The notes under the pieces were generated by a model. The model was not told the origin of the DNA. It saw nothing but the letters and a program-made list of their open reading frames with translations, and did no database searches. Of a stretch of 64,000 bases of DNA, positions 7,311-16,382 are shown piece after piece. This stretch comes from Parapedobacter pyrenivorans (GTDB lineage: Bacteria > Bacteroidota > Bacteroidia > Sphingobacteriales > Sphingobacteriaceae), in contig NZ_BMER01000001.1 of the NCBI RefSeq assembly GCF_014636865.1, forward strand, positions 2,592,718 through 2,656,717, read 5' to 3'. Every line of letters begins with the position of its first letter. Positions within the stretch are counted from its first letter, which is position 1. The position numbers and the translations under genes are program-made.

Positions 7311-8741
7311 TCAACTTTTATAAGGAATGAGTATGGAGAATTGACTGCCCACTGCTTCCTTACTCACTACGGACAGTGTCCAACCGTGGCTTTTAATGCA
7401 CTGATAGGTATAGTAGAGGCCTAAACCTAGTCCGGGGATGTGCCGTGTCCCCTGCTTTTGGAAGCGGTAGAACTTTTCGAAAACATGCTCAATCTCCTTG
7501 TTGGGAATGCCTGTTCCGTTGTCTGAAATCTGTATTTTGATCGCATGATCGGCGAGTTCAGTAGCTATCGTAATCTGCTTGTGATCATTATGGTTGTATT
7601 TGATCGCATTGTCAAACAGGTTTAAAAGCATGGTCGTGAAGAAAAATTTATTTAATTCGACAGCCAGGGGCTGACGCGAGGTGCGAAGCGCAACAGCAGT
7701 GTTTTGAACCGAGAGCTTCACGTTGTAATCGTTAACGATTTCGTGGAGTAGTTGGTTAAGTTCGTGAGGTTCCTTCTGCAGGGTAGAATTATCCATCGTT
7801 GTGATATCCATCAGCTGGTCAAACAGTTTCTGCAGGCGTAATGATTGGCGTTCAATAATTTTCGTAAGGGGCCTGATATTTTCTGTATTAGCTTGTATTT
7901 TGCTGTTTTGCATGTTTTTATTGGCCACAATGATGGTCGAGAGGGGCGTGTTAAACTCGTGCGTGATGCCGTTGACGAAGTCAGACTTCATTTCGGCGAG
8001 TTTTTTTTGTCTCAGCCAATTTCGGTAGGTGACGTAGTAAATTGATACGACGCAGCCGATGGCAAAGAGGGCCAGCAAAAATGTGGGCATCATCAACTTC
8101 ATGATACGCCAGGTACGGTTGCGGTGGTCTGCATGCAAGGAAAAAGTCATCCAATAGTTGTAGTCTTCAGCATTGCTGACCGTGATGCTCGCTATTTGGT
8201 TTTGCGGCAACGGTGTGTTCAACGCGCCACCAATATGGGCGCCGATTGTAGTCTTCAAACTGTCGGCTAAGAAAGGGGACGGTTGGTTGGCATGGTAGAT
8301 GTTGACCAAGTGCATGTTTTCGAAGACCAGTTGTATCGCATTGATGGTCAGCAAATATTCGAGATCTCCGTCCAGTTTATACTCGGTTTTTATTTCTGCG
8401 AAAAGGACATCCATGGTGTTTCCCGCCCGGAGCGCACGGAACATGCTATCCAATACCTTGTTCTTTTCACGTTCAAATACATCCCGATCGAGGTGGTAAG
8501 CGGATTCCAGTGCATGGATGTTGGTCATCAGATAGCGGTCAATAATGGCCACACCTCCCGGAAATAGCTTGTCATTGCGGATGCGTTGTGTATAGCGGTC
8601 ATTGATGAGGGTCTTTTCTACAGCCTGGTACTGTTCGTCTTCAAGTTTAAACGTATTGTACGTGAGATAAAACAGAACGGAAATCAATAGGGTGAGCCCC
8701 AATAGTGAAATGCCTTTATGTATGCTCAACGAATACCTCAT
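7311..8741 (-). CDS. Membrane sensor histidine kinase
   Basis: A 476-residue kinase. A first transmembrane helix lies at about residues 11-30 and a second at about 219-240, with a periplasmic sensor region of unknown ligand between them. The dimerisation/phospho-acceptor motif is ITHEFNTPLSTI with His261. The ATPase domain has the N box (LLNLFDNAIKYN), G1 box (ISDNGTGIP), F box (FEKFYRFQ) and G2 box (GLGLGLYY). The regulator gene follows directly, giving a standard two-component pair resembling RprX/RprY-type systems of Bacteroidota. The stimulus is not evident from sequence. Confidence 0.93.
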   Translation of the reverse strand: MRYSLSIHKGISLLGLTLLISVLFYLTYNTFKLEDEQYQAVEKTLINDRYTQRIRNDKLFPGGVAIIDRYLMTNIHALESAYHLDRDVFEREKNKVLDSMFRALRAGNTMDVLFAEIKTEYKLDGDLEYLLTINAIQLVFENMHLVNIYHANQPSPFLADSLKTTIGAHIGGALNTPLPQNQIASITVSNAEDYNYWMTFSLHADHRNRTWRIMKLMMPTFLLALFAIGCVVSIYYVTYRNWLRQKKLAEMKSDFVNGITHEFNTPLSTIIVANKNMQNSKIQANTENIRPLTKIIERQSLRLQKLFDQLMDITTMDNSTLQKEPHELNQLLHEIVNDYNVKLSVQNTAVALRTSRQPLAVELNKFFFTTMLLNLFDNAIKYNHNDHKQITIATELADHAIKIQISDNGTGIPNKEIEHVFEKFYRFQKQGTRHIPGLGLGLYYTYQCIKSHGWTLSVVSKEAVGSQFSILIPYKS

Positions 8742-8795
8742 TGATTTGTCTGATCAAACGCTGTTATAGCACGAGCGAATATAGCAATGAAATTA

Positions 8796-8815
8796 GTGTG
8801 ATAGCTATCTCACAC
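8796..8815. promoter_or_regulatory. Palindromic candidate operator upstream of kinase
   Basis: GTGTGA and TCACAC arms flank a central region that includes the perfect 10-base palindrome GATAGCTATC. It lies 55-75 bases upstream of the kinase start, where the -33 region would fall relative to a possible minus-strand -7 box TATATTCG at 8776-8783. A repressor or activator site is inferred only from symmetry and position. Confidence 0.4.
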
Positions 8816-8829
8816 CTATTTATTTGGTT

Positions 8830-8862
8830 TTTGTTAACATTTCATTAGGCATTTGTTAACAT
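8830..8862. repeat. 22-base-period direct repeat TTTGTTAACAT
   Basis: Two exact copies of the 11-mer TTTGTTAACAT begin at 8830 and 8852, exactly two helical turns apart. Tandem repeats in this phase are typical binding sites of OmpR/PhoB-type regulators. The site lies between the divergent kinase/regulator operon and the secreted peptidase-like gene, so autoregulation or control of the latter is possible. Confidence 0.45.
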
Positions 8863-8936
8863 GCTTCATCGAGCTCATGTATTATTTTTGTTGCAGAAAG
8901 TCCTGTTGTACCCTATTAAAATAAATATATCCAATG

Positions 8937-8985
8937 CCGAATGGGCAATTTTTGTAACGACAAAGGTTGCCCATTTCGGTTTTTT
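8937..8985 (+). terminator. Terminator-like hairpin in leader of secreted peptidase gene
   Basis: CCGAATGGGCAA at 8937-8948 pairs with TTGCCCATTTCGG at 8967-8979 (one bulged base), followed by a run of six T. This is a rho-independent terminator shape on the plus strand, yet no plus-strand gene lies upstream and the next gene starts ten bases later. It could be an attenuator of that gene or the end of a short untranslated RNA. Confidence 0.55.
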
Positions 8986-8994
8986 AATCCGAGC

Positions 8995-9702
8995 ATGATG
9001 ATACGTTTTTCAGTTATTTCGTTATTGTTTATCGCCACCCAATATGTTTTGTTAGCGAGTAATGGCCACTCGCAGATCGTTAAGACAGCATGTGAAAAAG
9101 GTCGTGACACGTTGGATAACAACGGGTTTCGGCTTATCTTTATTCAGCAAGATTCGAACTTTGATACCGCGGTAGCTACCCGGTTAAAAGAAACCTTTTT
9201 TGCAGTATATCCCGTGCTTGTGGAGACATTTAACTCGGATGCCGTACATCAGGTGGTCCTTACTGTTGATACCGCCTACAAAGGTGTGGCGTACGCACAT
9301 GATGGGCGGGTGGTCATCAGCCAGGACTGGTTGGCGAAAAAGCCCCATGATGTGGATGTAGTCACCCATGAGGTGATGCATATTGTACAAGCCTATCCTG
9401 CCGGTAGTGAGCCGGGCTGGTTGGTGGAAGGAATTGCGGACTATGTACGCCATAAATATGGTGTGGATAATGCTGGTGCCGGATGGTCTTTGCCTCACTT
9501 GCAGGATGATCATCATTATACCAACAGCTACCGGGTAACGGCCCGTTTCCTAAATTGGATAGAGAGCACCCAGAAGGCTGGCTTTGTGAAAGCGCTAGAC
9601 AGCGCTATGCGTAGCCGTACGTATACGGAAGATATCTGGAAGTCTGAAACGGGACTTGATCTGGGTGCGTTGTGGGCAGCTTATGTTGAGCATGACCGGT
9701 GA
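8995..9702 (+). CDS. Secreted basic-secretory-protein-like putative zinc peptidase
   Basis: A 235-residue protein with an N-terminal hydrophobic signal (MMIRFSVISLLFIATQYVLLASNGHS) and the zinc-binding motif THEVMHIVQ (His125, Glu126, His129 from ATG 8995). It continues with EPGWLVEGIADYVRHKYG, the pattern of the plant/bacterial basic secretory protein family (a gluzincin-like fold). ATG 8995 or 8998 is chosen because it places the signal peptide at the N-terminus; the ATG at 8941 lies inside the upstream hairpin and would add an unlikely extension. Substrate is unknown. It is a single-gene unit and converges on nhaA. Confidence 0.82.
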   Translation: MMIRFSVISLLFIATQYVLLASNGHSQIVKTACEKGRDTLDNNGFRLIFIQQDSNFDTAVATRLKETFFAVYPVLVETFNSDAVHQVVLTVDTAYKGVAYAHDGRVVISQDWLAKKPHDVDVVTHEVMHIVQAYPAGSEPGWLVEGIADYVRHKYGVDNAGAGWSLPHLQDDHHYTNSYRVTARFLNWIESTQKAGFVKALDSAMRSRTYTEDIWKSETGLDLGALWAAYVEHDR

Positions 9703-9720
9703 AGAGTATCGCTCAAACCA

Positions 9721-10893
9721 TTATTGCTTTTCGGCGATGTGTTTTCGTCCCATATTTTTCAGGATGAAATAGCCAATAATGCCCGACAATGCCGACGCCA
9801 CAAGGATGGCAAATTTTGCTTCCGTTTGATGCGATATATCGCTGAACGATAATAATGCGATGAATATGGACATCGTAAACCCAATGCCACCCATGAGACC
9901 AATCGCCAAAACCTGGGTCCATTTGGTTCCTTTCGGCAACTCACTTAATCCCAATTTAACCGAAATCCAGGAAAGCAGAGTAATCCCCAAGGGTTTGCCG
10001 ATAAAGAGCCCGGCAATAATGCCTAAGCCAAGTGGGCTGACTAGCCCGTCTATCATCCCGCTTTCAAAACGGATGTTCGTGTTGGCTAATGCAAATAACG
10101 GCATGATCACAAAATTGACAGGGGTACTGATTGCATGTTCTACGGTTTGGATAGGGGAGTGCCCCTGTTTACGTCCCTTGATGGGTATGGCAAATGCTGT
10201 AAGCACACCGGCGATGGTAGCGTGGATGCCGGAGTGATGGATGAAATACCAGATAAATAGGCCAGGGATTAAGTAAAACCATATCGATTTTACGCCCATG
10301 CGATTCATGAACATCAAGAGGGCGAATAATCCCAATGCATAAAGCAGGTAGCTGGATTCGAGTTGAGTGGTATAAAAGATGGCAATGACCAAAATGGCGC
10401 CCAGATCATCTACAATTGCCAAAGCTGTAAGGAACACCTTCAATGCGATGGGTACACGTTTGCCCAAGAGGGATAATATACCAATCGCAAAGGCGATATC
10501 CGTAGCCATCGGGATACCCCATCCGTGACCGGTTTCGGTGCCCGTGTTAAATAACGCGTAGAAACCGGCTGGAACAACCATACCTCCCAAAGCAGCGAAA
10601 AATGGTAATGATGCTTTCTTCGCTGATGAAAGTTGCCCATGAGCCAGCTCTTGCTTGATTTCGATGCCCACCATCAAAAAGAACAGCGCCATCAAACCGT
10701 CGTTGATCCACAGCAAAACGCTGTATTTGAGGTGTATTTGCTGAGTTTCTATTCCGATTTGCTGGGCAAGCAGCGATTCAAAATGTGGCCCCCAAGGAGA
10801 ATTGGCGATAATAAGAGAAATGACCAAAAAAACAAGTAGGGTAATGCCACTTGCGGAATCCGCCTCGAAAAATTGCTTGATTTGCTTACGCAT
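9721..10893 (-). CDS. nhaA: Na+/H+ antiporter NhaA
   Basis: NhaA exchanges internal Na+ for external protons in the inner membrane. The 390-residue product has about 12 hydrophobic segments, the family's TDIAFAIG motif (Asp132) and the paired aspartates Asp162-Asp163 in ALAIVDDLGAI, which bind Na+/H+ in characterised members. Length and start (MRKQIKQFFEADSASG) are typical. It lies 47 bases downstream of the Sua5/YciO gene on the same strand and may be read through from it. Confidence 0.96.
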   Translation of the reverse strand: MRKQIKQFFEADSASGITLLVFLVISLIIANSPWGPHFESLLAQQIGIETQQIHLKYSVLLWINDGLMALFFLMVGIEIKQELAHGQLSSAKKASLPFFAALGGMVVPAGFYALFNTGTETGHGWGIPMATDIAFAIGILSLLGKRVPIALKVFLTALAIVDDLGAILVIAIFYTTQLESSYLLYALGLFALLMFMNRMGVKSIWFYLIPGLFIWYFIHHSGIHATIAGVLTAFAIPIKGRKQGHSPIQTVEHAISTPVNFVIMPLFALANTNIRFESGMIDGLVSPLGLGIIAGLFIGKPLGITLLSWISVKLGLSELPKGTKWTQVLAIGLMGGIGFTMSIFIALLSFSDISHQTEAKFAILVASALSGIIGYFILKNMGRKHIAEKQ

Positions 10894-10940
10894 CTGGAAA
10901 AATAGCTGTTAATGAAAATGACACTAAACTGGCAGCTAAG

Positions 10941-11561
10941 TTACAAAAAGAGGCTCAGATCTCCCTTGCCTTCGCGGAGAATTTCGAAATCGTCCGACGT
11001 AGCGTCCACGACCGTGGAGGCCACATTGCCACCATATCCGCCATCAATGACGATATCCACCAGATCGCCGAATTTTTCATAGATGAGTTCGGGATCGGTA
11101 GAATATTCAATAATTTCATCTTCATCGTGGATAGATGCCGATACGATGGGGTTGCCTAATTCGCGTACAATTTCACGGGCAATGTTGTTGTCCGGAACCC
11201 GGATGCCCACTGTTTTTTTCTTTGAGCTTAACAATTTCGGTACTTGCCCGCTGGCATTGAAGATAAACGTAAAGGGCCCGGGTAGGGCCCTTTTCAGTAT
11301 CCTGAATGTAACCGTGCCAAAAGGTTTGGTGTATTGAGAAATTGCCGTGAGATCATAGCAGATAAAGGAAAGGTTGGCTTTTTCCGGTTTGATCCCCCGC
11401 AATTCGCATACGCGCTCAATGGCTTTGTGGTTGTTGATGTCACACCCCAGTCCATAAACGGTATCAGTAGGGTAAATGATGAGGCCGCCCCGCCGTAGCA
11501 CGTTCGCTACCTGCTGGATAGCCTTGGGGTTTGGATTTTGTTCGTAGATTTTGAGGAGCAT
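10941..11561 (-). CDS. Sua5/YciO/YrdC-type L-threonylcarbamoyladenylate synthase
   Basis: A 206-residue single YrdC-domain protein. The conserved segments are GGLIIYPTDTVYGLGCD, KANLSFIC, PGPFTFI, TVGIRVPDN and NPIVSAS. Family members make threonylcarbamoyl-AMP for the tRNA t6A modification, but the RGIKPEKANLSFIC version resembles the YciO branch, so it may be a paralogue rather than the main enzyme. The ATG at 11561 follows the asnS stop by two bases; a TTG two codons upstream would overlap that stop. Confidence 0.85.
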   Translation of the reverse strand: MLLKIYEQNPNPKAIQQVANVLRRGGLIIYPTDTVYGLGCDINNHKAIERVCELRGIKPEKANLSFICYDLTAISQYTKPFGTVTFRILKRALPGPFTFIFNASGQVPKLLSSKKKTVGIRVPDNNIAREIVRELGNPIVSASIHDEDEIIEYSTDPELIYEKFGDLVDIVIDGGYGGNVASTVVDATSDDFEILREGKGDLSLFL

Positions 11562-11563
11562 GG

Positions 11564-13009
11564 TCAAAATTCCGCATTGTTTGGCGTTCTGGGAAAAGGT
11601 ATGACATCCCGGATGTTGGTCATACCCGTGACGAATAGCACGAGGCGCTCGAACCCGACACCGAAACCGGAATGCGGGGCAGTGCCGAAACGCCGGGTAT
11701 CCAGAAACCAGTCCATTTCGGCAGTCGGGACGCCCATTTCTTTCATCCGTTGGATCAGTTTGTCGTAACGCTCCTCCCGCTGGGAGCCGCCCACCATTTC
11801 GCCAATGCCGGGAAATAGGATGTCCATAGCGGCAACAGTAAGTCTCCCTTCATCATCCGGTTCGTTCATCCGCATATAAAACGATTTAATGTCTGCTGGA
11901 TAGTCTGTAAGGATGACGGGTTTCTTGAAATGTTTTTCGACAAGGTACCGTTCGTGTTCGGACTGTAAGTCCGTTCCCCAGCCTTCAATCAGGTATTTGA
12001 ATTGTTTTTTTTGGTTCGGTTTGCTGCGTTGCAAAATGTGAATAGCTTCTGTATAGGTGAGCCGTTCAAAGCGATTGTCCAGGCAAAAATTGAGCTTGGC
12101 AATCAAGTCCATTTCAGATCGCTCGTTCTGAGGTTTGTTCTTTTCCTCTTCGAGCAGCCGATTTTTGAGAAATTCGATTTCATCGGGGCAATGATCGAGG
12201 GCAGACCGGATTACATATTTAAGCAACTCTTCCGCCAAATCCATGTTATCTTCCAATTCATAGAACGCCATTTCGGGTTCGATCATCCAAAACTCTGCCA
12301 AGTGGCGTGTCGTGTTGGAATTTTCAGCACGGAACGTCGGGCCAAACGTATAGATGTTGCCCAGGGCCATAGCAGCCAGCTCGCCCTCCAATTGTCCGGA
12401 AACCGTGAGATTGGTCGGCTTGCCGAAGAAATCCTCCCTGTAGTCAATCGAACCATCGGCGTTCCGTGGGGTGTCGTCGAGGTCGAGTGTGGTTACTTTG
12501 AACATTTCGCCAGCACCCTCCGCATCCGAGCCTGTAATGATTGGAGTATGCATGTATACAAACCCGCGCTCGTAAAAAAACTGATGCACGGCAAAGGATA
12601 GTGCATTGCGCACCTTGAATATGGCATTGAATGTACTGGTGCGGAAACGGAGATGTGCGATTTCGCGCAGGAATTCAAGGCTGTGCTTTTTAGGTTGCAG
12701 GGGGAATTTTTCGGGATCGCTATCGCCCAAGATTTCCAAGACTTCGACTTTGATTTCCACGCGCTGCCCTTTGCCCACTGATTCCACCAAAGGCCCCGTA
12801 ACGGCGACAGCCGCACCCGTGGTAATCCGCTTCAGCAACGCTTCATCGGTATTGTTGAAGTCGACGACCGCTTGAATATTACCCAATGTAGAACCATCGT
12901 TGATGGCGATGAATTGGTTGTTCCGGAACGTTTTTATCCAGCCCTTTACGGTTATCTGTTGCCCATATTCCGTGGCATTCAACAGGTCTTTTATACGTGT
13001 ATGTTTCAT
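11564..13009 (-). CDS. asnS: Asparagine--tRNA ligase
   Basis: A 481-residue class IIb aminoacyl-tRNA synthetase. An N-terminal OB-fold anticodon-binding domain (about residues 15-100, [21 protein letters not shown]) precedes the catalytic core. Motif 2 is in [21 protein letters not shown] and motif 3 in [15 protein letters not shown]. The insertion and ERDR-free active-site pattern match AsnRS rather than AspRS. Length is normal. The stop is two bases from the start of the Sua5/YciO gene, so the two are co-transcribed. The 5' region carries two copies of TATCAGC but no recognisable leader peptide. Confidence 0.96.
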   Translation of the reverse strand: MKHTRIKDLLNATEYGQQITVKGWIKTFRNNQFIAINDGSTLGNIQAVVDFNNTDEALLKRITTGAAVAVTGPLVESVGKGQRVEIKVEVLEILGDSDPEKFPLQPKKHSLEFLREIAHLRFRTSTFNAIFKVRNALSFAVHQFFYERGFVYMHTPIITGSDAEGAGEMFKVTTLDLDDTPRNADGSIDYREDFFGKPTNLTVSGQLEGELAAMALGNIYTFGPTFRAENSNTTRHLAEFWMIEPEMAFYELEDNMDLAEELLKYVIRSALDHCPDEIEFLKNRLLEEEKNKPQNERSEMDLIAKLNFCLDNRFERLTYTEAIHILQRSKPNQKKQFKYLIEGWGTDLQSEHERYLVEKHFKKPVILTDYPADIKSFYMRMNEPDDEGRLTVAAMDILFPGIGEMVGGSQREERYDKLIQRMKEMGVPTAEMDWFLDTRRFGTAPHSGFGVGFERLVLFVTGMTNIRDVIPFPRTPNNAEF

Positions 13010-13079
13010 GTTTTGTTATCAGCTATCAGCGCCTCGAGTCCTTATTATACAGTGCACAACATATTGGTTTGCCTAAACC

Positions 13080-13105
13080 AAAAAACCTCCACTACTATGG
13101 AGGTT
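13080..13105 (-). terminator. Rho-independent terminator after sucC
   Basis: On the minus strand AACCTCC (13105-13099) pairs with GGAGGTT (13090-13084), separated by eight bases and followed by a run of T. It lies about 50 bases past the sucC stop and separates sucC from asnS. Confidence 0.8.
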
Positions 13106-13156
13106 CATGATGAAGTGATCGCTTAATTTGAAATCTAAAATCTACTGTCTATATAA

Positions 13157-14347
13157 TCAAGACAAGACTTTCGTTACCAGATCAGCGGCTTCTTTGAGTA
13201 GAATCGCGGAGTATACCTCCAATCCCGATTCGTCAATCAACTTTTTGGCCTCTTCGGCATTGGTGCCTTGAAGACGCACGATGATGGGGACCGGAATGTC
13301 GCCGATTTCCCTATATGCATCGATGACCCCTTGGGCAACACGATCGCAACGGACAATTCCGCCAAAGATGTTAATCAGGATTGCTTTTACATTCGGATCT
13401 TTGAGGATGATATTAAATCCTGCTTTTACCGTCTGTGCATTGGCCGTACCGCCTACATCGAGGAAGTTGGCTGGCTCGCCACCTGCGAGTTTGATGATAT
13501 CCATCGTAGCCATGGCCAATCCGGCGCCATTGACCATACAGCCCACATTGCCATCGAGTTTTACATAGTTGAGGTTGGATTCACCTGCCTCCACTTCCGT
13601 GGGGTCTTCTTCCGTAACATCGCGCATGGCCGCATAGTCCGGGTGCCGGAACAAGCCGTTTTCGTCTAGATTTACCTTGGCATCTACGGCCAGTATTTTA
13701 TCATCGGAGGTCTTTAGCACGGGGTTAATCTCAAACATGGATGAATCCGTGGCTTCGTAGGCTTGATAGAGGGCAGCTACAAATTTGGTCATTTCCTTGA
13801 GAGCTCCTCCATTCAACCCCAGGTTGAACGCTATCTTTCGGGCCTGGAACCCCTGAAGCCCGACCTTCGGGTCAATTTCTTCCTTGAATATCAGGTGTGG
13901 TGTCTTTTCGGCCACTTCCTCGATGTCCATCCCACCTTCGGTGGAATACATGATAATGTTACGGCCCCGCCCCCGATCAAGTAGGACGCTCATATAAAAT
14001 TCCTTGGTATCGCTTTCACCAGGATAGTATACATCCTGTGCTATCAAAACCTTGTTAACCTTCTTGCCTTCCGGGCCGGTCTGTGGAGTTACCAGCTGCA
14101 TACCGATGATATCGGAAGCACGTTGTTTCACTTCATCAAGGTTTTTTGCAAGTTTTACACCCCCACCTTTGCCTCGGCCGCCTGCATGGATTTGGGCTTT
14201 CACCACCACCCAATCCGAACTGTAATCTTCCTTCAATTTCTTGGCTGCCTCTACAGCTTGCTCTGGTGTTTCGGCCACTATGCCCTCTTGTACCCGCACA
14301 CCGAAACCTTTCAGTATTTGTTTGCCTTGATATTCGTGAATATTCAT
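13157..14347 (-). CDS. sucC: Succinyl-CoA ligase [ADP/GDP-forming] beta subunit
   Basis: SucC pairs with SucD to interconvert succinyl-CoA and succinate in the TCA cycle, with substrate-level phosphorylation. The 396-residue product starts [12 protein letters not shown], as usual, and has the ATP-grasp domain ([21 protein letters not shown]) and the C-terminal ligase-CoA domain ([14 protein letters not shown]..., [16 protein letters not shown]). Length is normal. No sucD is adjacent, so the alpha subunit must be encoded elsewhere. A near-consensus -7 box TACTTTTA lies at 14365-14372 on the minus strand. Confidence 0.97.
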   Translation of the reverse strand: MNIHEYQGKQILKGFGVRVQEGIVAETPEQAVEAAKKLKEDYSSDWVVVKAQIHAGGRGKGGGVKLAKNLDEVKQRASDIIGMQLVTPQTGPEGKKVNKVLIAQDVYYPGESDTKEFYMSVLLDRGRGRNIIMYSTEGGMDIEEVAEKTPHLIFKEEIDPKVGLQGFQARKIAFNLGLNGGALKEMTKFVAALYQAYEATDSSMFEINPVLKTSDDKILAVDAKVNLDENGLFRHPDYAAMRDVTEEDPTEVEAGESNLNYVKLDGNVGCMVNGAGLAMATMDIIKLAGGEPANFLDVGGTANAQTVKAGFNIILKDPNVKAILINIFGGIVRCDRVAQGVIDAYREIGDIPVPIIVRLQGTNAEEAKKLIDESGLEVYSAILLKEAADLVTKVLS

Positions 14348-14488
14348 TTGCGAAAAATTTGCCGTAAAAGTAGGGTTTTAATCGGGAACGGTCAAGCGAT
14401 AAGCTTGGTATTTTTCAGGTAAGGCTGCGGATTTGCCCGCTTTATCTTTTGCGCCACTACATTGCTGCCGGAAACCCCGAAAAATTTC

Positions 14489-14496
14489 TACCTTCG
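14489..14496 (+). promoter_or_regulatory. -7 box of LolD-type ATPase gene, 4 bases from ATG
   Basis: TACCTTCG differs from TAnnTTTG at one position and ends four bases before the ATG at 14501. It fits the leaderless arrangement seen at tilS and recF, but there is no clear -33 element. Confidence 0.4.
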
Positions 14497-14500
14497 CAAC

Positions 14501-15163
14501 ATGCTACAAGCAAACGGCATATACAAATCATATGGCACACTACCTATCCTGAAGGGAGTAGACCTACAGGTCGCAAAGGGGGAGATCGTCAGCCTCGTTG
14601 GTGCATCTGGCGCTGGTAAAAGTACATTGCTGCATATTGTCGGTACGTTGGATAAACCGGATAGCGGTACCGTAACCATCAATCGAACGGATATCAGTAC
14701 GCTTAACGGCAAACAACTGAGCGCTTTCCGAAATGAGCATATCGGCTTTGTTTTCCAGTTTCACCACCTGCTGCCAGAGTTTACGGCATTGGAAAACGTA
14801 TGTATCCCCGCTTTTATCAGGAAGGTGAGTAGGACCCAGGCTGAGCACCGAGCGATCGAATTGCTGGAGTTACTCGGTGTAAATCATCGCAAGAACCATA
14901 AGCCCAATGAATTGTCGGGAGGTGAGCAACAGCGGGTTGCAGTGGCGCGAGCGTTGGTCAATAGCCCTGCTATTGTCCTCGCTGATGAGCCATCCGGCAA
15001 CCTCGACTCCGAGAATGCTACCGCTTTACATCAGCTGTTTGTAGAATTACGTAGCAAACTCGATCAAACATTTGTCATCGTGACGCACAATGAGGAATTA
15101 GCCAATATTGCTGACCGTACGGTGCATATCAAGGATGGCATGATTGAAGCAAATCAGGAATAA
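14501..15163 (+). CDS. LolD/MacB-type ABC transporter ATP-binding protein
   Basis: A 220-residue ABC ATPase. It has Walker A GASGAGKS, the Q-loop [18 protein letters not shown], signature LSGGEQQR, Walker [14 protein letters not shown] and the H-loop VTHNEE. The [13 protein letters not shown] pattern is that of the LolCDE/MacB branch, which drives lipoprotein release or MacB-type periplasmic work rather than solute uptake. No permease gene is adjacent, so its membrane partner must be elsewhere, as is common for LolD in Bacteroidota. The ATG at 14501 is chosen over a TTG at 14462. A small gene follows after five bases. Confidence 0.9.
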   Translation: MLQANGIYKSYGTLPILKGVDLQVAKGEIVSLVGASGAGKSTLLHIVGTLDKPDSGTVTINRTDISTLNGKQLSAFRNEHIGFVFQFHHLLPEFTALENVCIPAFIRKVSRTQAEHRAIELLELLGVNHRKNHKPNELSGGEQQRVAVARALVNSPAIVLADEPSGNLDSENATALHQLFVELRSKLDQTFVIVTHNEELANIADRTVHIKDGMIEANQE

Positions 15164-15168
15164 TCAAT

Positions 15169-15657
15169 ATGGCGGGAGCGGTGCTGATTACTTGGGGTAC
15201 AAGGCCCTTTGCACAGCGGGTGGCTAAGCTGTTGCCGGCAGCGCAGCCCGTGTTGTTTTGCGCAGCGGATGAGTTGCCCGAGGTACTGTTGCGTGCAGGC
15301 AATTACCTTAGGGCGCCACGGGCAGATTCGCCGGCTTTTGTGCATGAAATGCTCAGAATCTGCTTGGATAACAACGTCGAGAACCTGATACCGCTAGGCA
15401 GCAATGAGCTTTATGCAATGGCGGAGGCTCGACAACTTTTTTCCGAATATGGTATCGCCATATGGGTGCCCGAGGTAATCGACCTGGCGGAATTGGCAGT
15501 GATTGAAAACCCACCGCGACAGCTACCACTGCTGCTGCTCCACAAGGGCAATACAGTGACCGGCGCTCGCGAAGATGAACAGTATGATACGCTCTCCGGC
15601 GTTTTCACGCCATCGGATTCGGGTGACGAGTTGGCACTATGTTGCATAGCCGATTAA
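15169..15657 (+). CDS. Conserved protein resembling a pre-ATP-grasp Rossmann domain
   Basis: A 162-residue protein starting MAGAVLITWGTRPFAQRVAKLL, with NVENLIPLGSNELYAMAEA in the middle. The layout resembles the N-terminal Rossmann-like (pre-ATP-grasp) half of CarB-type ATP-grasp enzymes, but no ATP-grasp domain follows. It follows the ABC ATPase by five bases and is probably in the same transcript. Function is unknown; the fold assignment is inference from pattern only. Confidence 0.6.
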   Translation: MAGAVLITWGTRPFAQRVAKLLPAAQPVLFCAADELPEVLLRAGNYLRAPRADSPAFVHEMLRICLDNNVENLIPLGSNELYAMAEARQLFSEYGIAIWVPEVIDLAELAVIENPPRQLPLLLLHKGNTVTGAREDEQYDTLSGVFTPSDSGDELALCCIAD

Positions 15658-15735
15658 CTGAGTGAAACGGTCTCAATGATGCCATTGCAATAAACATGAT
15701 TAAACCAATCCGGTGTTTTTGATTCAAACCGATAT

Positions 15736-16377
15736 ATGTTAACATACGCGGATATCGATACCCATAAGAAAGCGCTGATATTTGAATTGGACGATGTGCT
15801 TTTTCCGAAAAGGGATTATTTGTTGCAGGTGTATTACCTGTTCGCTCATCTGCTCGAATATACCGAAACGGTACCTCCGGCAAATGAGCTTACAGGATTT
15901 CTCAAAACCGCCTATGAACACCACGGCGAAGAAGGCCTTTTTGAACGCGCTGCGGAAACATTTGCCATTGATCATAAGTATAAAGCCCACTTTGACCGCA
16001 TGCATCTTACCGCCCAACTACCAGCGAAACTCTTGCTGTATCAACCCATGTTGGAACTGATGCAGGCATCGCACCAAAGCGGAAAGCGGTTGCTGATCCT
16101 GACGAAGGGAGACCCAACCATGCAACTGAATAAACTTCGGCAAGTGGAGTGGAATGGGTTGGATCGGATAATGAAAGTATATTTCCAGGAGGAATTGCAG
16201 GAGAAAGGGCATGATCCTTTTGGTTATTTATTGGGCGATAACGGGTTGCAGAAGTCGGAAGTGCTGTATATCCATGCTGAAAGCAAGCTAGTGTCTGCTA
16301 TAGTACCGGGTATCGATTGCATGGGAGCAAAAAGTTTCTGGGAGAAACCGACCGCCCCGCCACATCAATCATATTAA
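15736..16377 (+). CDS. HAD-fold protein lacking the nucleophilic Asp
   Basis: A 213-residue protein with the shape of a small HAD hydrolase (motif I region ALIFELDDVLFPK, helical cap, motif II region LLILTKGD). The motif I nucleophile, normally Asp in DxDxT, is Glu17 (codon GAA), while the general acid Asp19 is kept. The motif IV region reads VLYIHAESKLVSAIVPG, where the usual Gly-Asp and later Asp are absent. It is thus unlikely to be a normal phosphatase and may be a binding or regulatory pseudo-enzyme. It lies five bases upstream of the S41 protease gene. Confidence 0.8.
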   Translation: MLTYADIDTHKKALIFELDDVLFPKRDYLLQVYYLFAHLLEYTETVPPANELTGFLKTAYEHHGEEGLFERAAETFAIDHKYKAHFDRMHLTAQLPAKLLLYQPMLELMQASHQSGKRLLILTKGDPTMQLNKLRQVEWNGLDRIMKVYFQEELQEKGHDPFGYLLGDNGLQKSEVLYIHAESKLVSAIVPGIDCMGAKSFWEKPTAPPHQSY

Positions 16378-16382
16378 TAGAA

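Noticed and set aside
12002-12601. 199-codon plus-strand open frame opposite asnS
   Set aside because: It lies wholly within the well-supported asnS gene on the other strand and its translation has no domain pattern.
13016-13080. Possible leader peptide or riboswitch upstream of asnS
   Set aside because: Short repeats (TATCAGC twice, GGTTT-AAACC) are present but there is no Asn-codon run or terminator/antiterminator pair before asnS.
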